This document shows, one piece after another, positions 37,301-46,967 of a stretch of DNA of 64,000 bases; position 1 is the first letter of the stretch; every line of letters starts with the position of its first letter. Made by a program: the position numbers and the translations under genes. Location: contig NZ_PQVH01000008.1 in the NCBI RefSeq assembly GCF_004661485.1, positions 310,001-374,000 on the forward strand. Direction: 5' to 3'. The stretch comes from Methylotenera oryzisoli (GTDB taxonomy: Bacteria > Pseudomonadota > Gammaproteobacteria > Burkholderiales > Methylophilaceae). The notes beneath the pieces are model-generated. The model searched no databases and had not been told where the DNA came from. It saw only the letters and a list, made by a program, of their open reading frames with translations.

Positions 37301-38356
37301 TTAGAGTGCAGCAACTACCGCGTCACCCATTGCATTACAGCCCACCTTGTTTGAACCTTCAGTCCAAATATCAGCAGTTCTGTAACCTTGCGCTAGTGCT
37401 TTTTTCACTGCGTTTTCTACGCGTTGCGCATTTGCTTCATCGTTAAACGTGTAGCGCAGCATCATGGCAACTGAAAGTATGGTCGCCAATGGATTAGCAA
37501 TATCTTTACCTGCGATATCAGGTGCTGAACCGTGGCTAGGTTCATACATACCTTTGTTGTTTTCATCTAAAGAGGCGGAAGGCAACATACCGATAGAACC
37601 GGTAAGCATAGATGCCTCGTCTGACAAGATATCACCAAAAATATTACCGGTGACCATTACATCAAACTGCTTAGGTGCCCGAATCAATTGCATTGCTGCG
37701 TTATCTACATACATGTGACTAAGTTCAACTTCTGGGTACTCTGCAGACAACTCAATCATCACCTGACGCCATAATTCAGTCGCTTCTAATACGTTAGCTT
37801 TATCTACTGAACACACTTTTTTATTACGCTTCATTGCGATATCAAACGCTACACGGCCAATACGACGAATCTCAGATTCGTTATAGCGCATGGTGTTAAT
37901 GCCTTCGCGCTCGCCATTTTCCAACTTAGAAATGCCGCGTGGCTGACCAAAGTAAATATCGCCTGTTAACTCACGCACAATCATGATATCTAAACCAGAA
38001 ACCACCTCAGGCTTTAGTGTAGATGCTGAAGCAAGCTCAGGGTACAGCAATGCTGGACGCAAGTTAGCAAATAAATTAAGCTCTTTACGAATACGCAATA
38101 AGCCGCGCTCCGGACGCAAATGACGCTCTAATTTGTCATACTTCCAATCACCAACAGCACCCAACAACACCGCATCAGCTTCTTTAGCCAACTTTAGCGT
38201 TGCTTCCGGCAACGGATCACCAGCAGCTTCGTAACCGGCACCGCCAATTGGTGCTTCAGTCATGCTGATATCTAAATCAAGCGCCTTTAATACTTTAACG
38301 GCTTGTGCAACGATTTCTGGACCAATACCATCGCCTGGCAATACTGCTATTTTCAT
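37301..38356 (-). CDS. leuB: 3-isopropylmalate dehydrogenase
   Basis: 351 residues of the isocitrate/isopropylmalate dehydrogenase family. Substrate-binding arginines lie in [14 protein letters not shown] and [15 protein letters not shown], and the metal-binding aspartates in the [21 protein letters not shown] region. It oxidises and decarboxylates 3-isopropylmalate in leucine synthesis using NAD. It follows leuD by 146 bp. Confidence 0.97.
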   Translation of the reverse strand: MKIAVLPGDGIGPEIVAQAVKVLKALDLDISMTEAPIGGAGYEAAGDPLPEATLKLAKEADAVLLGAVGDWKYDKLERHLRPERGLLRIRKELNLFANLRPALLYPELASASTLKPEVVSGLDIMIVRELTGDIYFGQPRGISKLENGEREGINTMRYNESEIRRIGRVAFDIAMKRNKKVCSVDKANVLEATELWRQVMIELSAEYPEVELSHMYVDNAAMQLIRAPKQFDVMVTGNIFGDILSDEASMLTGSIGMLPSASLDENNKGMYEPSHGSAPDIAGKDIANPLATILSVAMMLRYTFNDEANAQRVENAVKKALAQGYRTADIWTEGSNKVGCNAMGDAVVAAL

Positions 38357-38502
38357 GAAAAGACTTTCTTTAACTTAATGTTATCTATACTAAAATTTTA
38401 ACTGAACCGATTGTGTTTGCATTGAGATAGCTATGATGTGCCGCAACTTTAAGGCAACCTTAGTGACAGTTAGCTACAAGACAACAACCTCAATTACTAC
38501 GC

Positions 38503-39141
38503 TTAGTTAAAAAGCCAAGGTTGAGATTGTTGATGCTTAAGTTCAAACGCTTTAATTTTATCCTGATGCTGCATTGTTAAACCGATGTCATCTAGGCCGT
38601 TTAACAAGCAATGCTTGCGGAAAGCATCTACTTCAAAAGCATAAGATTCACCGGTAGGCGTTGTAATTGTCTGTGCCTCTAAATTCACATCAAGCTTATA
38701 TCCTGGATTAACCGCAACCTGATTAAATAGCACATCAATAATGTCCGCACTTAACACGATGGGTAACATGCCATTTTTGAAGCAGTTATTAAAGAAGATA
38801 TCAGCAAAACTTGAAGCGATAATAACTTTAAAACCGTAGTCTTCCAGCGCCCATGGCGCATGCTCACGACTGGAACCGCAGCCAAAATTTTCACGGGTTA
38901 ACAACACGCTCGCGCCTTGATAGCGGGATTGATTCAACACAAAATCAGGATTCAATGGACGCTTACTATTATCCATACCTGGCTCGCCTTGATCTAAATA
39001 ACGCCACTCATCAAAAGCGTTTGGACCAAAACCACTGCGTTTGATCGATTTCAAAAACTGCTTAGGAATAATCGCATCCGTATCCACATTAGCGCGGTCT
39101 AACGGTGCTACTAATCCATTCAATTGCGTAAAAGCTTGCAT
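38503..39141 (-). CDS. leuD: 3-isopropylmalate dehydratase small subunit
   Basis: 212 residues, the swivelling aconitase-like domain. Typical segments are [20 protein letters not shown] and [19 protein letters not shown]. With LeuC it isomerises 2- to 3-isopropylmalate. It is separated from leuC by a small lipoprotein gene. Confidence 0.97.
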   Translation of the reverse strand: MQAFTQLNGLVAPLDRANVDTDAIIPKQFLKSIKRSGFGPNAFDEWRYLDQGEPGMDNSKRPLNPDFVLNQSRYQGASVLLTRENFGCGSSREHAPWALEDYGFKVIIASSFADIFFNNCFKNGMLPIVLSADIIDVLFNQVAVNPGYKLDVNLEAQTITTPTGESYAFEVDAFRKHCLLNGLDDIGLTMQHQDKIKAFELKHQQSQPWLFN

Positions 39142-39243
39142 GATATTTTCTTAAATTTTAGTTAATAATCCGGTCGCCTATTGAGCGTACTATTTACAAA
39201 AATAGCGCGTAGGGTTAACCAGGTATTGCTTAATTTGCTGATT

Positions 39244-39363
39244 TTAGTTTGCTGACTTCTGAATAGCTTCGCCGCCTTTTTCCAGATCTTTACCAATACC
39301 TGCTACGGTATTACAAGCTGACAATACGGCTGCGATCATGACAAGAAAGAAGAACTTTTTCAT
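39244..39363 (-). CDS. Entericidin A/B-like small lipoprotein
   Basis: A 39-residue ORF below the usual length cutoff. It starts MKKFFFLVMIAAVLSACNTV, a lipoprotein signal with lipobox LSAC (cleavage before Cys17), followed by AGIGKDLEKGGEAIQKSAN, which matches the entericidin family (G-x-G-K-D-x-x-x-G-G-x-A-I pattern). Mature size is about 23 residues. Entericidins are outer-envelope lipopeptides; a toxin/antidote role was proposed for E. coli EcnAB, but only one gene is present here. It lies inside the leucine run between leuC and leuD. Confidence 0.88.
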   Translation of the reverse strand: MKKFFFLVMIAAVLSACNTVAGIGKDLEKGGEAIQKSAN

Positions 39364-39382
39364 TTATATATCCCTTTAAAAT

Positions 39383-40795
39383 TTAACTTAAATCTCTTAC
39401 GTCGACAAAATGACCGGCAACCGCTGCTGCTGCTGCCATTTCAGGGCTAACCAAATGCGTACGACCGCCTTGACCTTGACGCCCTTCAAAATTACGATTG
39501 CTTGTTGATGCACAGCGTTCACCAGGTGCTAAACGATCAGCATTCATGGCTAAACACATTGAACAACCCGGCTCGCGCCACTCAAAACCAGCTTCAGTAA
39601 AAATCTTATCCAAGCCTTCTTGCTCAGCTTGTGCTTTAACTAAGCCTGAGCCAGGGACAACCAATGCCAGCTTCACATTAGGTGCAATATGCTTGCCTTT
39701 GGCAATTGCTGCAGCTGCGCGTAAATCTTCGATGCGTGAGTTGGTGCAAGAGCCGATAAACACTTTATCAATACTAATTTGATTAATTGGCGTGTTAGGC
39801 GTTAACCCCATGTAAGCATAGGCACGCTCCCAGTCACCACGTTGCACGTCGTTTTTAGCCAAATCTAAACTTGGCACTTTACCGTCGACACCTACCACCA
39901 TCTCAGGTGAAGTACCCCAAGTGACCTGAGGCTGAATATCTTTTGCATCCAAAGTAACGGTCGCATCGAACTGCGCACCTTCATCGCTATGCAAAGTGTT
40001 CCAGTACGCGACAGCGGCATCCCATTGCTCAGCTTTAGGTGCAAATGGACGACCTTTTACGTAGTTGATTGTGGTGTCATCCACGGCCACCATACCAGCA
40101 CGCGCGCCCGCTTCAATCGCCATATTGCACAAGGTCATGCGACCTTCCATGCTCATATTGCGTATCACTGACCCTGCAAACTCAATCGCGTAGCCATTAC
40201 CACCCGCCGTTCCGGTTTTTCCAATAATCGCAAGCGCAACATCCTTGGCCGTTACACCTTTACCTAAAGTGCCATTGACTACCACGTGCATGGTTTTAGA
40301 TTTTTTCTGTACCAAACATTGCGTGGCCATCACGTGCTCAACTTCAGAGGTGCCAATACCATGCGCCAGTGCGCCAAACGCACCGTGTGTGCTGGTGTGC
40401 GAGTCACCACAAACCACAGTCATGCCTGGCAAGGTAGCGCCTTGTTCAGGCCCAACCACATGCACGATACCCTGACGAGCATCCATAAATGGAAAGTAGG
40501 CTTTTGCACCAAACTCGCGAATATTGTCGCTCAAGGTTTCTATCTGTAAACGCGCTACAGGGTCTGCAATACCAGACAAGCCTTTATCCCAGCCATTGGT
40601 CGGCGTGTTGTGATCTGCCGTTGCTACGATAGAAGAAATACGCCAAGGCTTACGCCCAGCGAGACGCAGGCCTTCAAACGCCTGCGGGCTTGTCACTTCA
40701 TGCACCAAATGACGGTCAATATAAATGAGCGCCGTGCCGTTTTCCTCGGTCACAACGTGGGAATCAAACAATTTGTCGTATAACGTTTTTGCCAT
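39383..40795 (-). CDS. leuC: 3-isopropylmalate dehydratase large subunit
   Basis: 470 residues of the aconitase superfamily. [4Fe-4S] ligands are the cysteine in [14 protein letters not shown] and the two cysteines in [16 protein letters not shown]. The substrate-contact segment [20 protein letters not shown] is intact. It works with LeuD. It is the first gene of the leu-asd-fimV run, and 19 bp separate it from the lipoprotein gene. Confidence 0.98.
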   Translation of the reverse strand: MAKTLYDKLFDSHVVTEENGTALIYIDRHLVHEVTSPQAFEGLRLAGRKPWRISSIVATADHNTPTNGWDKGLSGIADPVARLQIETLSDNIREFGAKAYFPFMDARQGIVHVVGPEQGATLPGMTVVCGDSHTSTHGAFGALAHGIGTSEVEHVMATQCLVQKKSKTMHVVVNGTLGKGVTAKDVALAIIGKTGTAGGNGYAIEFAGSVIRNMSMEGRMTLCNMAIEAGARAGMVAVDDTTINYVKGRPFAPKAEQWDAAVAYWNTLHSDEGAQFDATVTLDAKDIQPQVTWGTSPEMVVGVDGKVPSLDLAKNDVQRGDWERAYAYMGLTPNTPINQISIDKVFIGSCTNSRIEDLRAAAAIAKGKHIAPNVKLALVVPGSGLVKAQAEQEGLDKIFTEAGFEWREPGCSMCLAMNADRLAPGERCASTSNRNFEGRQGQGGRTHLVSPEMAAAAAVAGHFVDVRDLS

Positions 40796-40835
40796 AGTTC
40801 TCTGCTTTTAAGTACACAATAAATACTGCGCTTAC

Positions 40836-41330
40836 TTAATCCCTAAAATTACCAAACTGCAACGGAAAATCCGTTACATTCTTTTTCACAAATGCAATCG
40901 CATCTTGCAAGATATCGCGTTTAGCCCCGTTCACACGCACGGTATCACCCTGAATACTCGCTTGCACTTTCATGCCCGAGTCTTTAATCAACTTGGTAAT
41001 ACGCTTGGCCAGATCACTATCAATGCCAGCGCGGATTTTCATCTCTTGCTTGACTTTATTGCCCGATACTTTTTGGACATCTTTATGATCTAGGCGTTTA
41101 GATGAATCCGGCTCTTTCTTTTCCATCGCAGGCAACAAAATATCTTTAACCTGATCAAGCTGAAAGTCATTGTCGCCAAACAGCGTAATCACGCTATCTT
41201 TTTCGTTTAGCTCAACCTTAGCTGAGCTACCTTTAAAATCATAGCGATTGGTAATTTGTTTACCCGCGGTATCAATCGCATTCTTCAAAGCAACCATATC
41301 GACTTCTGAAGAAATATCAAATGAAGGCAT
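40836..41330 (-). CDS. yajQ: YajQ-family nucleotide-binding protein
   Basis: 164 residues, the normal YajQ length. It starts MPSFDISSEVDMVALKNAID and ends with FVKKNVTDFPLQFGNFRD, both family signatures; two ferredoxin-like halves are expected. Members in Xanthomonas and Pseudomonas bind cyclic-di-GMP, so this could be an effector for the GGDEF/EAL proteins encoded after 44.5 kb. That link is inferred. Confidence 0.94.
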   Translation of the reverse strand: MPSFDISSEVDMVALKNAIDTAGKQITNRYDFKGSSAKVELNEKDSVITLFGDNDFQLDQVKDILLPAMEKKEPDSSKRLDHKDVQKVSGNKVKQEMKIRAGIDSDLAKRITKLIKDSGMKVQASIQGDTVRVNGAKRDILQDAIAFVKKNVTDFPLQFGNFRD

Positions 41331-41418
41331 ACATTATCCCTAATATTATTTTCTAACCAAAGTAAGATTAATTAATTGCATGTGGCACTCATTCATAGCC
41401 ACATACAATGAATTTAAA

Positions 41419-41730
41419 TTACTCAAAGTGGCAAACGTAATCTACTGTTTCCACTGTTTCGATATCAAATGACGAGTTACCTGGCACAGTGAACTTCTCA
41501 CCTTCACTGTATGTTTTCCAGCTATCTTCGCCTTGCAGGCGCACTTTACACACGCCAGCATTAATTTCCATCAACTCTGGAGCAGCCGTATTAAAAGTAA
41601 GTGTGCTAGGAAAAATAACACCAATCGTGCTACGTGTTCCATTTGGGAACATAACCGTGTGACTAACGCACTTGCCATCAAAATAAACGTTAGCTTTCTT
41701 TTTAACACTGACATTATCAAATTGTGCCAT
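41419..41730 (-). CDS. ppnP: Pyrimidine/purine nucleoside phosphorylase PpnP
   Basis: 103 residues of the cupin-fold PpnP/YaiE family (formerly DUF1255). Conserved pieces are [20 protein letters not shown] and the C-terminal [20 protein letters not shown]. The enzyme phosphorolyses several ribonucleosides. It is a separate small gene 88 bp after yajQ on the minus strand. Confidence 0.93.
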   Translation of the reverse strand: MAQFDNVSVKKKANVYFDGKCVSHTVMFPNGTRSTIGVIFPSTLTFNTAAPELMEINAGVCKVRLQGEDSWKTYSEGEKFTVPGNSSFDIETVETVDYVCHFE

Positions 41731-41885
41731 TTGCTTTAGCTTTCAGAAAAAATCAAAACACTATTATCGCAGAAAAGCCCTGCCAAACCAATAAATGACT
41801 CGCAAATGGTTACCACATGCAAGCGCTCAGCTAGTCCAAAGAAAAACATCCAACTTTTTTACGGTGAGATTTACCGATGAGTCTA

Positions 41886-41954
41886 ATCACTGACTATTTG
41901 ATAAAGCTCTGGAGCCTTAGGTTCACGGTAACTTGCCCCTAAGTTAACCATTGA
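41886..41954 (-). other. Short in-frame continuation after arsC resembling TonB-receptor sequence
   Basis: In the same frame as arsC, beyond its TAG stop, about 27 codons continue to a TAG near 41886. They contain an ATG and the string MVNLGASYREPKAPELYQ, which looks like the R-x-P-x-x-x-E-L-Y strand motif seen in TonB-dependent receptors. It could be a gene remnant, an untranslated tail or chance. Confidence 0.2.
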
Positions 41955-41966
41955 GGTTTCTAATGC

Positions 41967-42446
41967 CTAGGCTAGGATGTCCGCAATATTATCCAACTCA
42001 GCTTTAAGTACCATCCTATCCTGCTTGAGCGTTTCTAATGGCAATGCAAAGAAGGCTTCAATACGTGCACGTAAAATTCTATAGGCCTTTATAAAAGCAG
42101 CATCAATTTCTTCGTCGGTACCAACCGCGTGCGCAGGGTCTTCTACCCCCCAATGGGTACGAAGCACCGCACCTAAATAAGCAGGGCAAGTTTCACCCGC
42201 AGCACTACCACATACCGTAATTACTATATCGGGTATAGCAGGCAAATCTTCCCAAGATTTACTAAAATAACCTGCTGTGGATATACCTTCACGCGCTAAC
42301 AGAGCAAGCGACCGTGGATGCACGTACCCAGCTGGTTTGCTGCCAGCGCTCATCGCATGCCAACCGGTTGGCGCTAAGTGATTAAAAGTAGCCTCACCCA
42401 ATATTGAGCGACATGAATTACCTGTACATAAAAACAACACATTCAT
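41967..42446 (-). CDS. arsC: Arsenate reductase, low-molecular-weight phosphatase type
   Basis: 159 residues of the LMW protein-tyrosine-phosphatase fold. The P-loop is C-x5-R-like, CTGNSCRS with Cys7 and Cys12. A second pair, Cys79 and Cys87 (ITVCGSAAGETC), corresponds to the redox cysteines of thioredoxin-coupled arsenate reductases. It reduces As(V) to As(III) for export by Acr3. It is last in the arsR-arsI-acr3-arsC operon, 36 bp after acr3. Confidence 0.92.
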   Translation of the reverse strand: MNVLFLCTGNSCRSILGEATFNHLAPTGWHAMSAGSKPAGYVHPRSLALLAREGISTAGYFSKSWEDLPAIPDIVITVCGSAAGETCPAYLGAVLRTHWGVEDPAHAVGTDEEIDAAFIKAYRILRARIEAFFALPLETLKQDRMVLKAELDNIADILA

Positions 42447-42482
42447 TTAAAGATTCCCGGTCTATAAAGAAAATTTACGGAA

Positions 42483-43541
42483 TTAGTTAGACTCATACCA
42501 ATGACGACTACGATTAACAATACGCACTACAGAGAGCATGACCGGCACTTCAATCAGCACGCCAACAACAGTCGCAAGCGCTGCGCCTGAATTAAAACCA
42601 AACAGTGCAATTGCAGTAGCAACAGCCAACTCAAAAAAATTAGATGCACCAATCAAAGCAGAAGGTCCGGCTACACAATGCGCTACTTTAAGCTTTTTGT
42701 TCAACCAGTATGCGAGCATTGAGTTAAAGTAAACTTGAATAATAATAGGCACAGCCAGCAAAGCAATGACCAAAGGCTGACGCAGTATTTGCTGCCCCTG
42801 AAAACCAAACAACAGCACCAAAGTAACAAGCAATGCAATTAATGAAACAGGATGCAATTGCTTAAGTACCAAGGCTAAAGAATCCGCTCCTTTTGCCAAT
42901 AAACGTTTACGCATCCACTGACTAATAAAAACTGGCACCAAAATAAACAACACTACAGACAAAAACAAGGTTTCCCATGGAATGCTAATGCTAGACAAGC
43001 CCAGCAACAATGCCACCAAAGGCGCAAACGCAAAGAGCATGATGACATCATTAATGGCTACCTGAGATAAAGTAAACTTCGGCTCACCGTCACACAAATT
43101 ACTCCAGACAAAAACCATCGCAGTGCATGGTGCCGCTGCCAGCAGTATCAACCCGGCAACATAGCTATCCAACTGCTCAACTGGCAGGTAGCCCGCAAAC
43201 AAATGGCGTACAAACACCCATGCTAGCAGCGCCATTGAAAACGGCTTGACCACCCAGTTAATAAACAGTGTGACGCCAATACCTTTACTATGTTGCAATA
43301 CATCACGCATTGCGTAAAAGTCAACTTTTAGCAGCATCGGGATAATCATCAGCCAAATCAAGCTAGCAACAACCAAATTCACTTCTGCGATTTTTATATT
43401 ACCGATTGATTGAAATAACTCCGTACTAAGCTCGCCCAAACCGATGCCAACAAAGATGCACCCTAACACCCACCAAGTTAAATTACGCTCAAAAGTACCA
43501 ATTTTGGGAGTAGCGGTTAAAACTTTAGATGCTTGTGTCAT
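42483..43541 (-). CDS. acr3: Arsenite efflux permease, ACR3 family
   Basis: 352 residues with about ten membrane segments. The start FERNLTWWVLGCIFVGIGLG and the conserved cysteine motif LAAAPCTAMVFVWSNLCDGEP are ACR3 signatures, distinct from ArsB. It exports arsenite using the proton gradient. Its ATG overlaps the arsI stop by 4 bp. Confidence 0.95.
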   Translation of the reverse strand: MTQASKVLTATPKIGTFERNLTWWVLGCIFVGIGLGELSTELFQSIGNIKIAEVNLVVASLIWLMIIPMLLKVDFYAMRDVLQHSKGIGVTLFINWVVKPFSMALLAWVFVRHLFAGYLPVEQLDSYVAGLILLAAAPCTAMVFVWSNLCDGEPKFTLSQVAINDVIMLFAFAPLVALLLGLSSISIPWETLFLSVVLFILVPVFISQWMRKRLLAKGADSLALVLKQLHPVSLIALLVTLVLLFGFQGQQILRQPLVIALLAVPIIIQVYFNSMLAYWLNKKLKVAHCVAGPSALIGASNFFELAVATAIALFGFNSGAALATVVGVLIEVPVMLSVVRIVNRSRHWYESN

Positions 43542-44011
43542 TGTGATTTGTTTCTACGTGATAGAAATTGAACCTGCTGCATAGGGGGCGCACAACAAGC
43601 TGAAGCAGCGTGACTATCCGCATCATTAAGCACTGAGGCACTAAAAGTAGGCGCACTATCTAATGTGTGATAAGTCTCCCAAGCAATGCCGGACGGATCT
43701 TGCACCCAATGCTTATCTGACTTTGCGTAACAGCAAGTGGTGTTTTCCTGAGTCAGCACGCCTAACTCTGCTGAATCAAACCTCGCTTTCATTTCAGATA
43801 AAGCATCATCGCTATCCACTTGAATACCGACATGATCTAAGCCAACCTTCGCGCCACGCTGACTAATCGCAAAATTTACCAAAGGATCTTCTAACATCCA
43901 TTTGGCATAATCAGGTTTAACCACCGTCGGCTTCTCACCAAACAAAGTGTTATAAAAATTGATACTTTTATTAAGATCATCCACCGACACATGTAAATGC
44001 ATACGTTTCAT
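43538..44011 (-). CDS. arsI: ArsI/CadI-family dioxygenase (C-As lyase)
   Basis: 157 residues of the VOC superfamily. His5, His60 and Glu112 occupy the positions of the iron ligands known in ArsI, and the vicinal pair Cys93-Cys94 (NTTCCYAKS) matches the organoarsenical-binding cysteines. ArsI cleaves the C-As bond of trivalent methyl- or aryl-arsenicals using Fe(II) and O2. CadI-type cadmium-induced proteins of the same family are the alternative. A C-terminal CCAPP motif adds two more cysteines. It overlaps arsR and acr3 by 4 bp each. Confidence 0.87.
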   Translation of the reverse strand: MKRMHLHVSVDDLNKSINFYNTLFGEKPTVVKPDYAKWMLEDPLVNFAISQRGAKVGLDHVGIQVDSDDALSEMKARFDSAELGVLTQENTTCCYAKSDKHWVQDPSGIAWETYHTLDSAPTFSASVLNDADSHAASACCAPPMQQVQFLSRRNKSQ

Positions 44012-44349
44012 GATTGCAACTCCTTTTCATCAACACTACATGCCACATCAGGACAGCACGACGACTGCCCTGCGCAACAATTTTCTGTCAAATAGGCCAA
44101 CAGCCCGTTCATGGCGTCATAATTAGCGATGTAATAAACATAGCGCCCTTGCTGGCGCGAGCTTAATAGCCCTGCGCGGCTTAACTCTTTTAAATGAAAA
44201 GATAGCGTACTCGCTGGAATTTTTAGCTGCTCACCCACCACACCTGCCGGCATGCCGCAGACCCCAGCCTGAACTAAAAGCCTAAAAATACCCAATCGCG
44301 CTTCTTGCGCAATAGATGCCAACTGAATGACTGCTAATTTATTATCCAT
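44008..44349 (-). CDS. arsR: ArsR-family arsenic-responsive repressor
   Basis: 113 residues with a winged helix-turn-helix (about 8-80; recognition helix in PASTLSFHLKELSRAG). Metalloid-binding cysteines are not in the classical ELCVCDL helix. They cluster at the C-terminus (Cys91-Cys92, Cys98-Cys99, Cys104), as in the Acidithiobacillus-type ArsR. It represses the operon until As(III) binds. Its ATG lies within a 14-bp perfect inverted repeat. Confidence 0.93.
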   Translation of the reverse strand: MDNKLAVIQLASIAQEARLGIFRLLVQAGVCGMPAGVVGEQLKIPASTLSFHLKELSRAGLLSSRQQGRYVYYIANYDAMNGLLAYLTENCCAGQSSCCPDVACSVDEKELQS

Positions 44350-44385
44350 ATTTCTATATTTTCATAAATATAGAAATATTGTCAA
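44348..44385 (-). promoter_or_regulatory. ars promoter with overlapping ArsR operator
   Basis: The arms 44348-44361 and 44366-44379 are perfect 14-bp complements with a 4-nt spacer. On the minus strand TTGACA (44385-44380) abuts the operator and GAAAAT (44363-44358) follows at 16 bp as a -10. Transcription would start near 44351, so the message has almost no 5' leader before the ATG at 44349. No ribosome binding site is seen. Confidence 0.75.
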
Positions 44386-44508
44386 TTATTTTTTAAAAAC
44401 AACACGGCTAGAAATACCGTCTATTAATAATCTAGAAAAAAATATGCACTATTTAAAGTGAATTACGACAAATTGACGATGTAGCAAACAATATAATTTT
44501 TAGGTAAG

Positions 44509-46776
44509 ATGACCCAAAGATGTGTTAACACATCGATTCAACTACACAGGAAGCTCAATGACTTGAAACCTCCTAGCCTCCCACAGAATGAAGTTAACCG
44601 ACTTGAGTTTCTCAAAGGTCTCAAGATTCTCGACTCCTTGCCAGAGCAAAGCTTTGATGAACTCACTAGCCTTGCATCAGAAATCTGCAAAACACCGATT
44701 GCTATCATCACGCTTCTTGATGAGACACGCCAATGGTTCAAGAGCAAGGTTGGCTTAACTGCCACAGAAACACCGAGAGATATCTCATTTTGCGGACACG
44801 CCATTCTTGGAGATGGCATATTTGAAATCCCCAACGCCTTGAATGATGATCGGTTTAACGACAACCCTTTAGTCACTGGCGACCCTAACATACGTTTTTA
44901 TGCTGGCATCCCGCTCATCAGCAGTAACAATTACGCACTTGGAACACTCTGCGTCATTGACCGCAAGGCTCGGGAGCTCTCTGTAGAGCAACGCAACGCA
45001 CTTAAAAAACTGGGCAATTTAGTAGAAACACTAATCGACACACGTATCCAATCCAGAAAACTGGAAGAAATGAGTGTAGCGCTATTTGATAAAACAGCCT
45101 TTCTAAATACACTATTATCCAGTGCGGGCGCATCCATCATATCAACCGACCTTAATGGCTTAATCACCAGCTTTAATCGTGGTGCGGAAAACATGCTGGG
45201 ATATAAAGCAGAGGAATTAATCGGCTTAAAATCACCTGCTATATTTCATGATGCCAATGAAATGCATCAACGTGCTAATGAACTGAGCAGGATTTTAAAT
45301 AAACCGATAGAAACCAGTTTCTACGTCTTTATATCGCAAGCATTACAAAGAAAATCAGAAACTCGTGAATGGACATACATTCGCAAAGATGGCACCTCAC
45401 TACCTGTCAGCCTCACCGTCACCCCTATGTACGACAACATGGATGCATTGTTTGGCTACCTTGGCATTGCACATGACATCAGTTTGCGCAAACAGGCAGA
45501 ACAAGCAACCAACTACATGGCTGATATATTGGAGCGTACCGGAGAGCTAGCCAAAGTAGGTGGATGGGAGTTAGATATTGCCAGCATGCAGATTAAGCAC
45601 TGGTCTACAGAGGTCTTCCGCATCCATGAGTTGGATCCGCCACAGCTACCTTCAGTAGAACAAGCGATATCGTTTTATCCGCCAGAATCCAGACGCGAAC
45701 TGGAAGCTACGATTGAACATGCAATCCAGACAGGTAAGCCATGGGATATGGAGCTACCGCTCACCACAGCTAAAGGCCATCACATTTGGGTGCGGACCCA
45801 AGGTTCAGTCGTCATGCGCGATGGCAAGGCCGTTAGTCTGATTGGCGCATTTCAAGATATTACCGCGCAAAAAACAGTTGCAAATGCATTAAAAGCGCGG
45901 GAAAAAAGCTTTAACGACATCATTGAGTACGCCCCTATTGGCATGGCTATCGTGTCACTTGAAGGTAGGTTCACCCGAGTCAATCAAGCACTGTGTAATA
46001 TCGTTGGTTACAGTAGTGAGGAGCTGATGCAACTCACCTTTCAGGAAATCACTTTCCCGGATGATTTAGAAGCTGACTTAGAACGCGTGAGCCAGCTCAT
46101 TGAAGATAAAATCAATACATATCAAATAGAAAAACGTTACATCCATAAAGATAAAAGAATCGTATGGGTTCAGTTATCTGTGAGCATTTCTAGAGATGAG
46201 GATCGCACGCCTAAATACTTAATTGCTCAAATTGAAGACATTACCGAACGAAAATACCAGCATGAAGAGGCAGAGCAGTTTGCATATCATGACGCGCTGA
46301 CTAATTTGCCCAATCGCAGAATGTTACTAAGCAGATTACACCAGGCATTAATGCAAAACGAGCGCTTTGATCGAGCAATGGCGTTACTGTTCCTAGATTT
46401 AGATCACTTTAAGAATGTTAATGACTCATTAGGCCATGATGTAGGAGATCTGCTGCTCAAAGAAGTAGCCAATCGACTGTTAAAATGCGTGCGTTCTATT
46501 GACACTGTTTCAAGACACGGTGGTGATGAATTTGTGATTATTCTTTCAGAAATCTCACACGCTGAAGATGCAGAACTAGTGGCTCAAAAAATCATCGCAA
46601 GCTTTAAACAACCGATTCTGGCGAACGGACATGAAATTAACATGAGCACTAGCATTGGAATTGCAGTGAGTGTGCACGAAAAGCCAACGAAAGTAGATGA
46701 ATTAATGAAGCACGCGGATAAGGCCATGTATGAGGCTAAAGGCGCTGGTAGAAACAGATATTGTTTTCACGCTTAA
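44509..46776 (+). CDS. GAF-PAS-PAS-PAS-GGDEF diguanylate cyclase
   Basis: 755 residues. Parts in order: GAF domain (about 35-185), three PAS domains with PAC-type ends (about 200-325, 335-450, 455-575), and a GGDEF domain (580-755) with intact motif at residues 671-675 and an RxxD inhibitory site just before it (RSID). It should make cyclic-di-GMP and be feedback-inhibited. No membrane segment or signal peptide is seen, so it is cytoplasmic. Ligands of GAF and PAS are unknown. The last PAS plus GGDEF closely resembles that of the gene at 56032-58893. AGG lies shortly before the ATG. Confidence 0.92.
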   Translation: MTQRCVNTSIQLHRKLNDLKPPSLPQNEVNRLEFLKGLKILDSLPEQSFDELTSLASEICKTPIAIITLLDETRQWFKSKVGLTATETPRDISFCGHAILGDGIFEIPNALNDDRFNDNPLVTGDPNIRFYAGIPLISSNNYALGTLCVIDRKARELSVEQRNALKKLGNLVETLIDTRIQSRKLEEMSVALFDKTAFLNTLLSSAGASIISTDLNGLITSFNRGAENMLGYKAEELIGLKSPAIFHDANEMHQRANELSRILNKPIETSFYVFISQALQRKSETREWTYIRKDGTSLPVSLTVTPMYDNMDALFGYLGIAHDISLRKQAEQATNYMADILERTGELAKVGGWELDIASMQIKHWSTEVFRIHELDPPQLPSVEQAISFYPPESRRELEATIEHAIQTGKPWDMELPLTTAKGHHIWVRTQGSVVMRDGKAVSLIGAFQDITAQKTVANALKAREKSFNDIIEYAPIGMAIVSLEGRFTRVNQALCNIVGYSSEELMQLTFQEITFPDDLEADLERVSQLIEDKINTYQIEKRYIHKDKRIVWVQLSVSISRDEDRTPKYLIAQIEDITERKYQHEEAEQFAYHDALTNLPNRRMLLSRLHQALMQNERFDRAMALLFLDLDHFKNVNDSLGHDVGDLLLKEVANRLLKCVRSIDTVSRHGGDEFVIILSEISHAEDAELVAQKIIASFKQPILANGHEINMSTSIGIAVSVHEKPTKVDELMKHADKAMYEAKGAGRNRYCFHA

Positions 46777-46875
46777 ATTAATACCCAACTAACCAGCTAA
46801 CACGCCAGAAAATGGGTATGGCCCAGCCTTTGTGACTGCTTGAATTTAAATCTAACGTTTAAATCCAAAACAAAG

Positions 46876-46953
46876 TTGTAACAATTTGTAATTTTCGGTA
46901 ATAATTAGCTCCAATATAACAAAGGGTAACAAAAACTATAATCATAGTTACCC
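46876..46953 (+). promoter_or_regulatory. Promoter and inverted repeat before the multi-PAS gene
   Basis: TTGTAA (46876-46881) and TAATAA (46899-46904) are 17 bp apart. Downstream, GGGTAAC (46924-46930) and GTTACCC (46947-46953) form an inverted repeat in the leader, just before the AAGGG ribosome binding site. It may be an operator or an RNA hairpin that affects translation. Confidence 0.45.
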
Positions 46954-46967
46954 AGAATAAGGGCTAG

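Noticed and set aside
44473-44500. TTGACG followed by TATAAT before the GAF-PAS-GGDEF gene
   Set aside because: The spacing is only 13 bp, too short for a normal sigma-70 promoter; not listed as a feature.
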